From: Spisula solida
Taxonomy: Eukaryota; Mollusca; Bivalvia; Venerida; Mactridae
DNA length: 64,000 nucleotides
Direction: 5' to 3'
Assembly: GCA_947247005.1 (NCBI GenBank)
Contig: OX365949.1
Coordinates: 8,070,001 to 8,134,000 of the forward strand
Shown: positions 1 through 11,904 of the stretch, piece after piece
Layout of the letters: the number at the start of each line of letters is the position of its first letter
Position numbering within the stretch: position 1 is the stretch's first letter
Position numbers and translations under genes: made by a program
Notes under the pieces: generated by a model
The model's input: only the letters and a program-made list of their open reading frames with translations
Told to the model about the DNA's origin: nothing
The model's database searches: none

Positions 1-910
1 ATTGAAGCTTGTCCGGACCATAACTTTGTCATGCTTTGACCAATGTTGCTTATATTTGGCATGAATGTTCACCTCCATGAGGAGGAGTGTCATGCCCAAC
101 CCCCAGGTTCCTATCTCAAAGGTCAAGGTCACAGTTGGAGGTCAAAGGTCATATTGAAGCTTGTCCGGACCATAACTTTGTCATGCTTTGACCATTGTTG
201 CTTATATTTGGCATGAATGTTCACCTTCATGAGGAGAAGTGTTATGCCCAACCCCCAGGATCCTATCTCAAAGGTCAAGGTCACAGTTGGAGGTCAAAGG
301 TCAAATTGAAGATTAACCGGACCAAAACTTTGTCATGCTTTGACCAATGTTGCTTATATTTGGCATGAATGTTCACCTCCATGAGGAGGAGTGTCATGCC
401 CAACCCCCAGGTTCCTATCTCAAAGGTCAAGGTCACAGTTGGAGGTCAAATGTCAAATTGAAGCTTGTCCGGACCATAACTTTGTCATGCTTTGACCAAT
501 GTTGCTTATATTTGGCATGAATGTTCACCTCCATGAGGAGGAGTGTCATGCCCAACCCACAGGTTCCTATCTCAAAGGTCAAGGTCACAGTTGGAGGTCA
601 AAGGTCAAATTGAAGCTTGTCCGGACCATAACTTTGTCATGCTTTGACCAATGTTGCTTATATTTGGCATGAATGTTCACCTCCATGAGGAGGAGTGTCA
701 TGCCCAACCCACAGGTTCCTATCTCAAAGGTCAAGGTCACAGTTGGAGGTCAAAGGTCAAATTGAAGCTTGTCCGGACCATAACTTTGTCATACACTGAC
801 CAATCTTTCTTATATCTGGCATGAATGTTAACCCCCATGAGGCGGAGTGTCTTGTCAGAGTTCCTATCTCAAAGTTCAAGGTCACAGTTGGAGATCAATG
901 GTCAAATTGA
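1..910. repeat. 152-bp tandem array with AGGTCA half-sites
   Basis: Six units begin at 1, 153, 305, 457, 609 and 761, an exact 152-bp spacing, and a degenerate seventh starts near 905. The first five units are nearly identical and the last is shortened and diverged, as expected at an array edge. Each unit carries TCAAAGGTCAAGGTCA followed about 8 bases later by AGGTCAAAGGTCA, so the array is dense in nuclear-receptor-type half-sites. The array runs off the left edge of the window. No open frame or known transposon end was seen. Confidence 0.95.
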
Positions 911-1649
911 AGGCTGATTTAAGTTGTAACCATTTTCAACGTGCACCAAGTGGCTCGACATAGTTTGCCCGAGGGCACGAATTTCTAGTATTCTTAAGTG
1001 ATATCTTTTACAATAGTTTGCTTATAATTAAAAGCATGGAAATAATTATCCCCGGGAGTTGCATTAAAAAAGTTGAGCACCCCCACCATCAATTGAAAGA
1101 GAGTTGTATTCGTATCACATGTATACGATATATGCTTGAAATGCAGCTCTCTAAAGCCAAGGGCTGTCCACGGTAATCTGATGTTTTTTGTGGAGGAGGG
1201 TTTACTGTGAGAAAGTATGACACACACGCAAGCTGTTCGATGTCCCGCATTTATAACACACTTTGCTGAACGTTTTATGAAAGAAAATCAATTACATTTC
1301 TCAGGAAATGTGGGAAAATACATGCGTGTATCAACTTAGTGGTCTTGCCGTATAATCATATCCTAGCATAAATGTACTTAATATCATACATACAGTATTT
1401 AGGCCTTTCAGTCAAGGATAACCAATTAAAGTGCAAGCAATTATTTCTAATGGGGTCCTGTGTTTCCCTGAAGGAACAGCAAGTAGAAGAGACAGTACTT
1501 AGTGTGGAGCAAGGAAACCTAGCTCTTTTCAAACAAACTCTTTGGTTCTTAAACGTACCCGGTGCATAGCACCGATACACGCAAGACTACCTCAGGGTTT
1601 CCAGCCAGCTTATCTGTAAATAGTGAAAAGTGTTTCAGAAATGACTAAT

Positions 1650-1712
1650 TACCCCGATCGAGATTCGAACCAGGGACCTCTCAATCAGCTCTATCCACTC
1701 AACCAATGTGCT
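1650..1712 (-). repeat. tRNA-derived SINE head or tRNA pseudogene
   Basis: Read on the minus strand there is an A-box-like TGGTTGAGTGG and, downstream, a B-box-like GGTTCGAATCT at tRNA-like spacing. The flanks do not form a convincing acceptor stem, so this is a pol III-promoter relic and not a functional tRNA. Its body could not be delimited. Confidence 0.45.
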
Positions 1713-1760
1713 AACAGTACAATTTTGCCCCAACCGAATCATATAAATATAACGAAACAC

Positions 1761-2112
1761 ATTGAATTACTCATACGTTGGCCTTTATTTGATGGTTGGC
1801 TAGTAATGACAGGTTACTCATTGAATTACTCATACTTTTGCCTATATTTGATGGTTGGCTAGTATTGACAGGTTACCCATTGAAATACTCATACTTTGGC
1901 CTTTATTTGATGGGTGGCTAGTATTGACAGGTTACTCATTGAATTACTCATAGTTTGGCCTTTATTTGATGGTTGGCTAGCACTGACAGGTTACTCATTG
2001 AAATACTCATACTTTGGCCTTTATTTGATGTTTGGCTAGTATTGACAGGTTACTCATTGAAATACTCATACTTTGGCCTTTATTTGATGGTTGGCTAGTA
2101 TTGACAGGTTAA
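1761..2112. repeat. 59-bp tandem array
   Basis: Units begin at 1761, 1820, 1879, 1938, 1997 and 2056, an exact 59-bp period, with only a few substitutions between units. The paralogous segment has one unit only, at about 12655-12716, followed by the same unique sequence, so the array expanded in this copy after the segmental duplication. Confidence 0.95.
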
Positions 2113-3291
2113 ATTAACTGGCTGAGCTTTTGAATTACGACGAGGCTTTAATAATATTTGTTTTCCTTAATAAGATCATTGAGTGTGAACGTTTACTTGA
2201 AACTATGCGAAAAGTAAGATGTCGGTCATTTTATATGACCGAGTATTACTTAGAAAAATTCTTCCTAAGTACTATGGACGCAGCGTATGAGTACTTACCA
2301 ATGTCAAACTATGGCTATTGTTGTTTTGAATTCAAAACCAATAAACAACAACATTTTTATCTCAGAAATGTAGCGGGTGATCGATAAATTGTAGGGTTAT
2401 ATTTAATCACTAGTTGAGTTTATAAGTAAATGTAAGACAGCAGTTAACGGTAGGCCATATGGTTGATTTTGTTGTCAATTAACTCAGCAAGAATCGTTGC
2501 GGAGAACTGATTCAGGGAACAATAACGGACCTTACGTTTGACAGTTTGGTAAACATATGCTAAAATAAATTCTAAGATCCAAAAATAGAGACAAACGTGG
2601 TTATGTTATAACATAACTCGTCATAAACACTTAATGGTGATCAAGCACTTTCTGAGGGGCCAAAATATTAAAATAATGAATATGTTATTAAACCTATTTC
2701 AAATTCATATATTGTTTTCATATCGACGATAACAACATTTACAGCAACAGAAGTAGCAATAACAACATCTATTTTGAATATAAACTGACATGGTATCTGG
2801 TACAATCTGCCGCCAGTACAACACAGAGCTAATAAGAAGTTACAATGTAGTAGCTCTTAAAAACTCTTAGAGTTTTAATAGTTAATAATATTTGGATGGT
2901 CATATGGAACCTTTAACAAAATTCTGAAAGTACCAGTGGAACTTGTTGTTGTAAGTGACCAGGACTGCTAATGTTATTTTGCATTTTGAAATTGATTGCA
3001 GAATATCTTGCAAAGTTTTGACATGTTGATACATTCATTTCCTACGACATTTACTGAGAATCAATGTTTGACATTTAAAATGCAATACATTAGAAAAACA
3101 AGACGGACTACCTTTCAGGAATCATGCTACATAATACAATTATGCTTCTTAATGTATAATGTATAACCATACAATAACGTGACAGATAGTTAACGGGCAA
3201 ATGGGCCGCATTTAACCGTGCTTTCGTTTGATGTGGACACTAGCTAGATGAATATCTGAATGTAATTGAATTTTTCGACAGAGCAGAGCTA

Positions 3292-3576
3292 CTTGTTTGT
3301 CGGATGTTGTTGTCGGACGTTATTTGAAGGATGTTGCTTGTCGGACACTGTTTTCGGACTTTGTTGTTGGACATTATTTTCGAACGTTATTTGTTGAACT
3401 TTGCATTGTTTTTTGGACTTTGTTGTCGGACATTATATGTCGAACGTTGCTTGTCGGACGTTATTTGTCTAACTTTGCTTGTCGGACATTGTTTGACGGA
3501 CTTTGTTGTTGGACATTATTTGTCGTATGTTATTAGCCGGATGTTGCTCGTTGGACGTTATGTGTCAGACTTTTAA
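3292..3576. repeat. 14-bp minisatellite, duplication copy 1
   Basis: About twenty degenerate units of the type GTCGGACGTTATTT or GTCGGATGTTGCTT follow each other. Because 14 is not a multiple of three, translation of any frame cycles through the three repeat frames, which produces overlapping spurious open frames in the same interval. The paralogous array is at 14326-14560. Confidence 0.9.
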
Positions 3577-5199
3577 AACTGAACACATTCGATTAATGCA
3601 ATCATGTGCAAAGAATTACAACCAAAGTTAAACGCTGTCATTGTTTAACTTAATTTTCAAATCACCCGTCGTAAGTTTAATTCATTGAGCAATTAAGGAT
3701 TATAATTATTGTCCTTCCTTGTTATGTGTCGACTAGTTAGTGAGGATGATGTTTAGTCGGCAGCCTCAAGTGAACCATGGTGTGATTACTGACACAAAAA
3801 CATGAAACCCTAAACCTCAAATAGTCCATGGATACGTTGAAGTATATAGACAAAATGAACCGGGAAATCGTATAAATGCAAAAACACCATCCTGAAATTA
3901 CAATCGTAAAATAAAACTCCCAATGGTATCATAGTCAACATTATGATTATTGTTTTTTCCTACTATTTTTTGTTAAATTTGTATTGAGTCTTTGATTGTT
4001 GTTGGTCTAAGTCGCCTCTTACAATGTACGACTGCTGAATGTCACGTGTTTGTATCACGTGAGCATTACTGCACAATCATTAGACTAGTTATTTGCGGGA
4101 TGGCATCGACTCGAACACGAAATTAAACTCTTGGACATATTTAAGAGCATGTGTTTGCTAATTTTTTTACCATTATGCTGTCCAGTTAGGGTAATATTAG
4201 AGTGACGCAGCTATCGTGTCCATAATTACCAATTATATTTAGGCTTATCCATACATCTATATTAACAATGCTTAATTTACCTGTTCTGACAATGGTTGTA
4301 ATATTTTGTGGAAGCATAAACTAAAACGTCACTCTTACATTATCCTTACTTCATAATACATATACAAGTTCTATGTTTAATTTAAATACATTGCTGACAT
4401 GTTTGAACTTGACATCAAAATACGAATAAATACAGAACAATATAATGAGGCATTTAAACAAACACTGTAAGCATATGCTACATATATTACAAATTGTTTG
4501 TACGAGACTATTCACGTATTATATTTAGGAATACCCCTTTTCCACATAATAATTATAACAAATGGTTTACTTTTCTCATACATATGACGTCATTCGCCAG
4601 TCTGTGTGTGTATAAATGTATACATAAAAGTGACGCAAAGCCTAGTGCTGTATAAATCCACACTTTCTAACAAAAAGAAATACAAATGATACGGAAACAT
4701 CGTTTGTGTCTACATGCAGGCAGCGAAACTGATTTGAACTGAATAAAACTTAAGGCCACTCTGTTAGCTCAGCAGTTAGTGTTCAAGATCCATGTGTTAG
4801 GGTCCAAGGTAGTTTATGTAATGTTTTCTGCTGTTTCAACATTTTTCCAGTCGTATAAAATATGGTGGTTAGTTCACCAAACTTGTTTTCTCGGAATTAA
4901 TTATCAAGCAATACTAACTTCCTCTTTCCAAACCACTGTGTATGTTGTCTGATAGAATGTGGTGCGGTTGTCAGTTGTTTAGGGAAGAACAAACTAGTAC
5001 TGATTGACAATTGATTCATTGAAAAAACTTGGTCTGCTTAGGTCTTTCCGGTAAAAAAAGTCTACGCATCTTAGGGCAACTGGTATATCCGGTGACCACG
5101 TGCTATGTTTAGATAATGTTTTAGTGGCATTGCACGAGTCTATCTCACGGTCGGTTGCAAGTCAATACTAATGATCAGGGGGCAGAAGCCAAGGGCCAT

Positions 5200-5302
5200 G
5201 CACATTTCAAGCATATGACAGGCATATGAGTGCCCCACTCGTATTTGAACACGAGTCGCCAGATTAGACGGCAAGCACGCTAAGCATTGAGCTATGTGAC
5301 CT
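5200..5302 (-). repeat. tRNA-derived SINE, family S1
   Basis: On the minus strand a tRNA-like head (about 5302 down to 5231) contains an A-box-like TAGCTCAATGCTTAGCG, the string TTGCCGTCTAATCTGGCGA and a B-box-like GTGTTCAAATAC. It is followed by a short body resembling CATATGCCTGTCATAT. The same head and body occur at 40661-40749, 48680-48797 and 60122-60210. This diverged copy lies at the right edge of duplication copy 1 and is absent at 16660. Confidence 0.75.
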
Positions 5303-5305
5303 TAA

Positions 5306-6332
5306 CGAACAATGAATTAATGCTATTAATCAAACTGAATAATAATAAAGACTTTTTTACGAGGAAATTCATTTGACAAGTATATCAAAGGGCAATCTTC
5401 CATGTGATCACTACCAATGAACAGGTGAACAAGAACACTAGTACATAAAAGAAAAGAGTATAATGGCAATTTGGCCCATATAACGTTCACAATATCATAA
5501 TTTTATATATAATTCGGGAATTTCATAAAGGAGTTTCGATTAAAGGATGTGCGAAATCGATATGTATAGGATCTACAATTAAAGGAAAATATAAATCTAA
5601 ATACTTAATCAATTAAATTTATAATTTATCACTAAAAAGCGTAATTATATTTAGAATATAACATACATAATGATCCAATGAAAAGGCCGAATTTTCGCGG
5701 TTAAATGAAAATTTAATCATTTAATTTTTCTCTTAACAGACTTGGCGTCATGCGTTGGTGCTAATTTCTATCGGCCAATCAGAATGCAGAATGGTGCTAT
5801 GCTCGCTCCGCCCTTTTGAATCATTAAAATTTACTTGATATGTTCTAACTATAACATAGGGATATCATGAGAGCCAGAATATCATTTTTAAAAGCATGTA
5901 CCGAATTGAAACATAAAACACACTGCATGCCATTCTGCAGACATATATATATGGATATACATGCATATTGAAGTAATGATTATGACTAGCAAGTCATTTA
6001 ATATTTTAAGTAGCAGAAACATTGGGTGTTTCAAAATATGACGTCTTCACCCAGCGTAGATATCAAGTTTTAAACTACTATTAATAAAACAGAACTGCTA
6101 TCAATTCACCCAACTGCTATCAAGAGATATAACTATGCAACAGGCTGTATGGTGGGCGTATGCATATTACTTCTTATAAATATCGTATTCAGCATAAGGG
6201 CTACAGGAAACATAATTTAGTAAGCGAACGAATATCGAATAATGGCTCATTGAACCAACTAATAACGACATCTGTCACAGTCTTCATATAAACATGTCTC
6301 TATCCTCCTTATACTAATTGATTTCATTTACG
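5306..6332. other. AT-rich stretch, nothing recognised
   Basis: No open frame, RNA gene, tandem repeat or element end could be supported here. It is ordinary AT-rich, non-coding-looking sequence. Confidence 0.6.
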
Positions 6333-6660
6333 ACACGTCTACTAAATAACGTCTCCTGTAGAACGACTGCTAAAGAACGTTTGATAAGGAACGTCTACTG
6401 AAGAACGTTTGATAAGGAACGTCTACTGAAGAACGTTTGATAAGGAACGTCTACTGAAGAACGACTACTAAATAACGTTTCCTGAAGAACGACTACTAAA
6501 TAACGTTTCCTGAAGGACGACTACTAAATAGCGTCTACTGAAGAACGACTGCTAAAGAACGACTACTAAAGAACGTTTGCTAAGGAACGTCTACTAAGGA
6601 ACGTCTACTAAAAAGAACACCTACTAAAGAAGGCCTACTCATGAACGGTGCTAAAGGTGC
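6333..6660. repeat. 14-bp minisatellite, inverted relative to the others
   Basis: About 23 units of AACGTCTACTGAAG, AACGACTACTAAAT, AACGTTTGATAAGG and similar 14-mers. The reverse complement of the 3292 and 14326 units is AACGTCCGACAAAT, which matches AACGTCTACTAAAT at ten of fourteen positions, so the three arrays are plausibly one family with this one inverted. Confidence 0.9.
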
Positions 6661-7797
6661 TATGCTCCAGATAGCAATACATTTTTTTAACAAATTCAAA
6701 TAGTCGATGTAATTACTAACTGATTCCTGGTTAAATCGCAAGCTGGCCTTGCGAAAGTTACGAGAAAAGTCTACAATATCTATAACAAATAGCTTTAATA
6801 CAGGATTAGTCTACTATGTAAATATATAGTATCCTAAAATAACATAGTTTGACATAACATTACATAAATCATTTGCATGAGAAAAAAATTGCAAGCTTAT
6901 TTATATCATAATTTATTGTTTTAAAATTGTTCAATCCGTCTACTGTGGTTTATGTGCATTTAATATGTTCGTCATCCGTGTTTTAGCATTTTTAATGTAT
7001 GTGACAAGCACACTGGAATTGCATACTAACGATCACAAGAAAAATGGTACGTGGAATGTTTTGTCGAACGTAATTAAATAGTTTCAATTTAATATTTGTC
7101 TCAAGTTTAAAATCTGGTTTGAGCAATGCTGCATTTTGGGCTGTAATTCAATTTGAGTGCTTTTGAACGACTGGGTGAGTTGGTTCTGACTTGTGTTGTC
7201 TAAAAAGTCTATGAATCAGCTGCTAGTAGTCCTGTTTGATAATTTGGTAGATATTTCGCTGGCTTAGACTGGGTACGTCGTAACTTCGTAAGTGCACAAT
7301 CGATATTTTGAGAAAACAAAAAAGACTACTCCTTACTTATGGAAAAGCAAGCTTTTTCAGCTTCAGTTTGGTCAATATGACCTGTTCCAATTTTCTGAAA
7401 TAGGCTCATAAGAGACGCCTTGAGATGCAAATTTTAAATATGTACGGGTCTTATAATGTCGTAAGTAGCACTTGCGACATTTTCATTCTAAGCAAGTGAT
7501 TTATAGTTTTTATGAATAACCTCATATCCATATTTATACTACTTTATTTCTACCAATCTCTATCGAGTAATCATCAAGAAAAGAAATAACTACACATTTC
7601 CATATAAGGATTCCAAACATATCTTGGCTTGATTTTTTTACGACCGACTTTGTACGTATGTTGTATTTTATTTTTGTCTACAAAATTATACGATAGGTTA
7701 TTGATTTCCATGGGCATAAGATTTAGTGGAATTGGAAAATATGCAAATTGGATTGATTGTTATTTCGATGATTAGAAAAGATGTCGAAAGTTTCAAG
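6661..7797. other. AT-rich stretch, nothing recognised
   Basis: No supported gene, RNA or element was seen between the 14-bp and 21-bp arrays. Confidence 0.55.
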
Positions 7798-8056
7798 TAC
7801 ATGTTAGCGAGTTTGTACTACATGTTAGCGAGTTTGTACTACATGTTAGCGAGTTTGTACTTCATGTTGGCGAGTTTGTACTACATGTTAGCGAGTTTGT
7901 ACTACATGTTGGCGAGTGTGTACTACATGTTAGCGAGTTTGTACTACATGTTAGCGAGTTTGTGCTACATGTTAGCGAGTTTGTACTACATGTTGGCGAG
8001 TGTGTACTACATGTTAGCGAGTTTGTACTACATGTTAGCGAGTTTGTACTACATGT
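7798..8056. repeat. 21-bp minisatellite
   Basis: About twelve near-perfect units of TACATGTTAGCGAGTTTGTAC. The period is a multiple of three, so both strands stay open and a 110-residue frame (7726-8058) reads as repeated YMLASLY. There is no homologous domain, start context or splice signal to suggest a protein. Units differ mainly by GTTAGC/GTTGGC and TTTG/TGTG changes. Confidence 0.95.
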
Positions 8057-8114
8057 AATTCTATTTTGCATCATACTCACATACTAATAATTAATGCTTA
8101 TTAAATGTGCTAAC

Positions 8115-8190
8115 CAATCTGACGGGGAAGGCAACACTCCAATAAAAACAGCAGAGCACAAAAGACACAGAAGAAACATACAAAAAGCTT
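8115..8190 (+). repeat. Dispersed repeat family L, degenerate copy
   Basis: It contains CTGACGGGGAAGGCAACACT, then CAGCAGAGCACAAAAGACAC and a run ending in AAACATACAAAAAG. This follows the order of family L (GACAGGGAAGGCAGCACTC, then CCGAGCACAGAAAACATA, then ACATACAAGGCACAATGC), best seen at 27015 and 46545. Confidence 0.6.
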
Positions 8191-11167
8191 ATATTAAAGT
8201 TCGTGAGGGATATTTCGATATTCCTTTGCCGATTTAACAACATCACAAAATTGCTATTTCCTCCAAAAAATCTATACGAAAAGCACTATTTACAGTACTT
8301 TGTATGTTATATATATAGACAACTCTCTTATGGGAAGAACCTTGTCATGGACTGTCAGTCAGTTCAATACAGTGATTATCTAGATATATTATAGGCATTT
8401 CATCATCTGGAATAATCAGTAATGTTTCAATATGTCCTTGTATATATCATCCTTATATTCCCGATATTATATACTAGGTCAACAACATAGTATATCGTAT
8501 CCTGTCGGCTTTCATCGTATTATGTTTTATGTTATACGATAATAGGATTATGAATTATTGTGGTACACCCGTACTGAATTATCTAAGAAAGAAATGACAT
8601 AAAACAAACTATGATATAATGATGTTTGAAACAGTGAATTAATATTATAATAATATCATATTTATATAGCCTATTTTATCATGTAATTACAAGTTCAAAA
8701 GTGCTTTAACATAGATATATGCATGCAAACATAACACCAAATGTATATATATATACAGTTTAAAGTCTAAGGATAAGATATGAATTTTCAGCAGACAAAT
8801 ATAAGTATTGAATGCTACAAATCCGATAGTCTTCGTAAGCTTATGACCAGTCAACACGCGCATTACTCCACCAACCGGTATTATATGTTACGCATTATGT
8901 TAGTCCAATGAGTCGACACATCGCACTGAAAACCAACAATCTCTCACGGTGGCCCAGTTGTTGCTAAAGCGTCCACCTTACGAACTGGGGGATATGGGTT
9001 CAATAACGTATCACCATGAACTAGTCAATGAAGGGGTATTGGATAAGGTACATTTATAGACGACTAACACAAATTTTACAAGTTTATTCAGAATAATCAA
9101 TATAAGTGCGTTTAGGTAAACAATGACCTGTCAAACACATATAAGAGCTATTATAGAGTTGATTGCCCCTGTGTCAGGGTAATATAATTAGGTTGTCCCC
9201 ATGTGGCTGGATGTCATTTTTTGTTTCTTGTATCTAGATGTATTACATGAAACAGGCGAGTGATCATACTTAAACACTATTTAAAAGAAATATAAAAATA
9301 AGTTTTCATTTGTTGTTAAGCATATCAAATATTCTTAACCTACAAACAAAGACAACCCTGACAGATTCGGGATGATTCCTATTTGTCCATGCAAATATAA
9401 TATAGCATCGATACAAAATACAATAAAACTAGAAATAATGAGATTGTCTCGTGACGTGACTACGTCTCCAGTCCAAGGAGTGATGGTAAAGTCGTAGCAA
9501 ATATTCGATCAGGCTATTAATATGTGCATTAAGAACAAACACGAAAGATGTATTTGCATAACAAAATGCTGAAAGAGAAATCAACTTCTCAAATGACAGA
9601 CGAAATAGTTCTAAGACATTTTTATGAGATAAATAGTCATGGAAAATGGAAGTGAAGTAAATGTTGTTTTTGTTTTGTTTACAACATACGATTCAAAGTA
9701 CGTTTCAGTATTTTATATAGCATTTCGTCTTGATTCGCAAAGGATAAAACGATTGGCGTCGAGGTAGTCATCACTAGCATTGTATTTGCCCTGCGACACG
9801 CTACAGAAGCATTATAGTTTTTAACGTGTTTAGTGCTGCTTATCAACAATGATTCAATCATAAAAATAGTCAGTTGAATCAAACTATGTTTCCTGACATA
9901 AAAATTATCCATCTATACTGACTTGCTCCTCCACGAGCACATTTACAACTTCTCCACATGTGGAAGAAATGCCTACAGTCATTGTCAACATTGTCAATAA
10001 TCCATACTTACACCGACAATGACGTTAACAGAACCATGAAACGACAACAACAACAATAACAGGAGCACCATCAGCAACAACACATTCGGTACAACAATAA
10101 CAGTAATACATTCTACAGCACGTCAAGTACTGAGACGTGATAAGCATGAAAATATCCTTATACAGTCGTCATTATGTTTGACACAGCTTGGAATAACGAT
10201 AACACTGTAATCCTTTGTAAACATTGAGTCATACTATAAGGTATATGTCGTCATAAAGTGTCGATAAGGTTTAGACAATACATGCTATTTCAAAATCCAA
10301 AGCCGTTGTGTTTATATTTTAAGAAAAACATCATTTTAAGAGCCAATACTAACCCAGTGCCAACAATATTCCAAGATTTTCATAATACTTACTCGTGAAT
10401 ATATAGTTTACATACTGGTAATTGTCGTAATTTCTTTCAAACTAATAGCTGAAATTTCATTGCCGTTTTGTTGTAACAGGTGAGTATTTCTGTTTACGGA
10501 AATGTAATTGCTGGTCTGCGAACCCGACCATGTTAGTTTATATTTGATAACACGTCTATAAAGGAATGTTTTTCCTGAACTTCCGTAACTACGTATTTAG
10601 ACACGTTACAGAGAACTATTTCGGTACATTCGGTACGTGCGAATTATCGTTATTACTCTTACTTTCTTGCTTACCATTTGCAATCATCATCTTTAAATGG
10701 TACGGACGTAGTCACTGATTGCAATTTAATAGTTTTGCGTACATTAGTGTGTGAAGTTTCATTTAATTAAATTCGTAAAATCGTTAAAACCACAACTATG
10801 TATATAGATGATTGCCAGCTGACGCTTTCCTGTAAAGGGAAAATACGTTGGCCAAGAAAATCAAAACCAATCCGACGGCTGCCATGAACTTGAATATCAA
10901 GATGTTTTTTTCTTCTGATAATAGCCATATACATGTATATAATCACATATGTGGCATTAATTTGTTTAGATCTTTATTCTATATTGGGATGCGAGTACAG
11001 AAATACCGACAACAGACCGATTTATGTTCTTCTATGTCTACGTTGTACGTCACGTTTCTATATATATCTACGAACTCCATTCTTACCATTGTGATTGAAT
11101 TATATCTTCATTACTATTGTCGATTTTTACAAAAAATAAATGTAAACCGTATATCTTAAAGTATACA
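8191..11167. other. AT-rich stretch with one tRNA-like fragment
   Basis: Apart from a possible SINE head at about 8945-9015 (A-box-like TGGCCCAGTTG, B-box-like GGGTTCAATAAC), nothing is supported. Open frames such as 9679-9912 (minus) and 10848-11159 (plus) resemble no family I know and have no splice or start signals that single them out. Confidence 0.5.
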
Positions 11168-11448
11168 GGCCCCGATCTCACGAAACATCTCAATCAGGTC
11201 CCGATCTCCCTAAGCATCTCAATCTGAGCAAAATCTCATCTCAAACATTGGCATGTGTCTTTATGTTAATTTCCATGCGAGGCTGGACTCAAAATGAGCA
11301 TCACTAAACAGAAATGTTATTCTGAGTTTATTATAGTAATATTTCAAGAGCATGAGCTCCAGATTTCTCTCTAATTCAGACTTTGATTTTAGCAAAATCT
11401 CAATTTGAGTTGAGATTTCTACTTGAGATGCTTCGGGAGATTGGGGCC
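11168..11448. mobile_element. Foldback/MITE element, GGCCCCGATCTC ends
   Basis: The left end reads GGCCCCGATCTCACGAAACA and the right end is an imperfect inverse, with GATGCTTCGGGAGATTGGGG before the terminal CC. Internal blocks based on AGCATCTCAA and AAATCTCA repeat in both orientations, so the whole element can fold. No coding capacity. A right-end fragment of the same family lies at 17443-17492. Target-site duplication was not resolved. Confidence 0.75.
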
Positions 11449-11904
11449 TTGTCCTTAAATATTCAACGAAATTAAAGACAAACTCGGGATGTGGTCTGAA
11501 AAGTAAATCCTTTTTACTTCGTGTTCCTCCCTACCCTGTCAAACCAAAACATTCAATCAAGTAAAGTGTGCGACATTCTATTGCCAACATGCGCTCCTAA
11601 TGAATTACCCGTATTAGATAAATTACTAGAGTAATTAAAAGAAATGAAATGTTTGCCAAGACAATAGATAAGGCATGTTTCACCGAGTTCCTTAACAGGC
11701 GAGGCAACTATATCCGGGTCAATAATCGAACAAGCATGCTATTAATCGATTCACACAGCAAGAGTTTCATTAGTAATAATTATAAAGTAATGATAAGGCA
11801 TGTCTAAGCCTTATATTTAACCCAACGTATTTAAATGAAAAGTAAAAAGATGTATGCAGTGGTGATAGTAAAGCAAACTAGACCAACTGTAGGGCCACCA
11901 CTTT
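11449..11904. other. AT-rich stretch, nothing recognised
   Basis: No gene or repeat end supported between the foldback element and duplication copy 2. Confidence 0.5.

Larger units (their letters stand above)
985..5215 (+). repeat. Diverged segmental duplication, copy 1
   Basis: This stretch aligns in order and in the same orientation with 11905-16665. Shared landmarks include 1163-1260 with 12377-12475, 2240-2400 with 12802-12975, the 14-bp minisatellite at 3292 with that at 14326, 3730-3840 with 14700-14810, 4560-4660 with 15540-15640, and 4980-5190 with 16440-16650. Differences and indels occur every few to a few tens of bases, so the duplication is old. Copy 1 has a 59-bp array that is a single unit in copy 2. 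The remainder is AT-rich with no supported gene. Confidence 0.85.

Noticed and set aside
2130..2387. Possible gene shared with 12802-13026 in the old duplication
   Set aside because: The peptides align, but most differences between copies change the amino acid and the reading frame ends differ, so no selection is visible.
7726..8058. 110-residue YMLASLY repeat protein
   Set aside because: Translation of a 21-bp tandem repeat; the non-repeat part is too short and featureless to support a gene.
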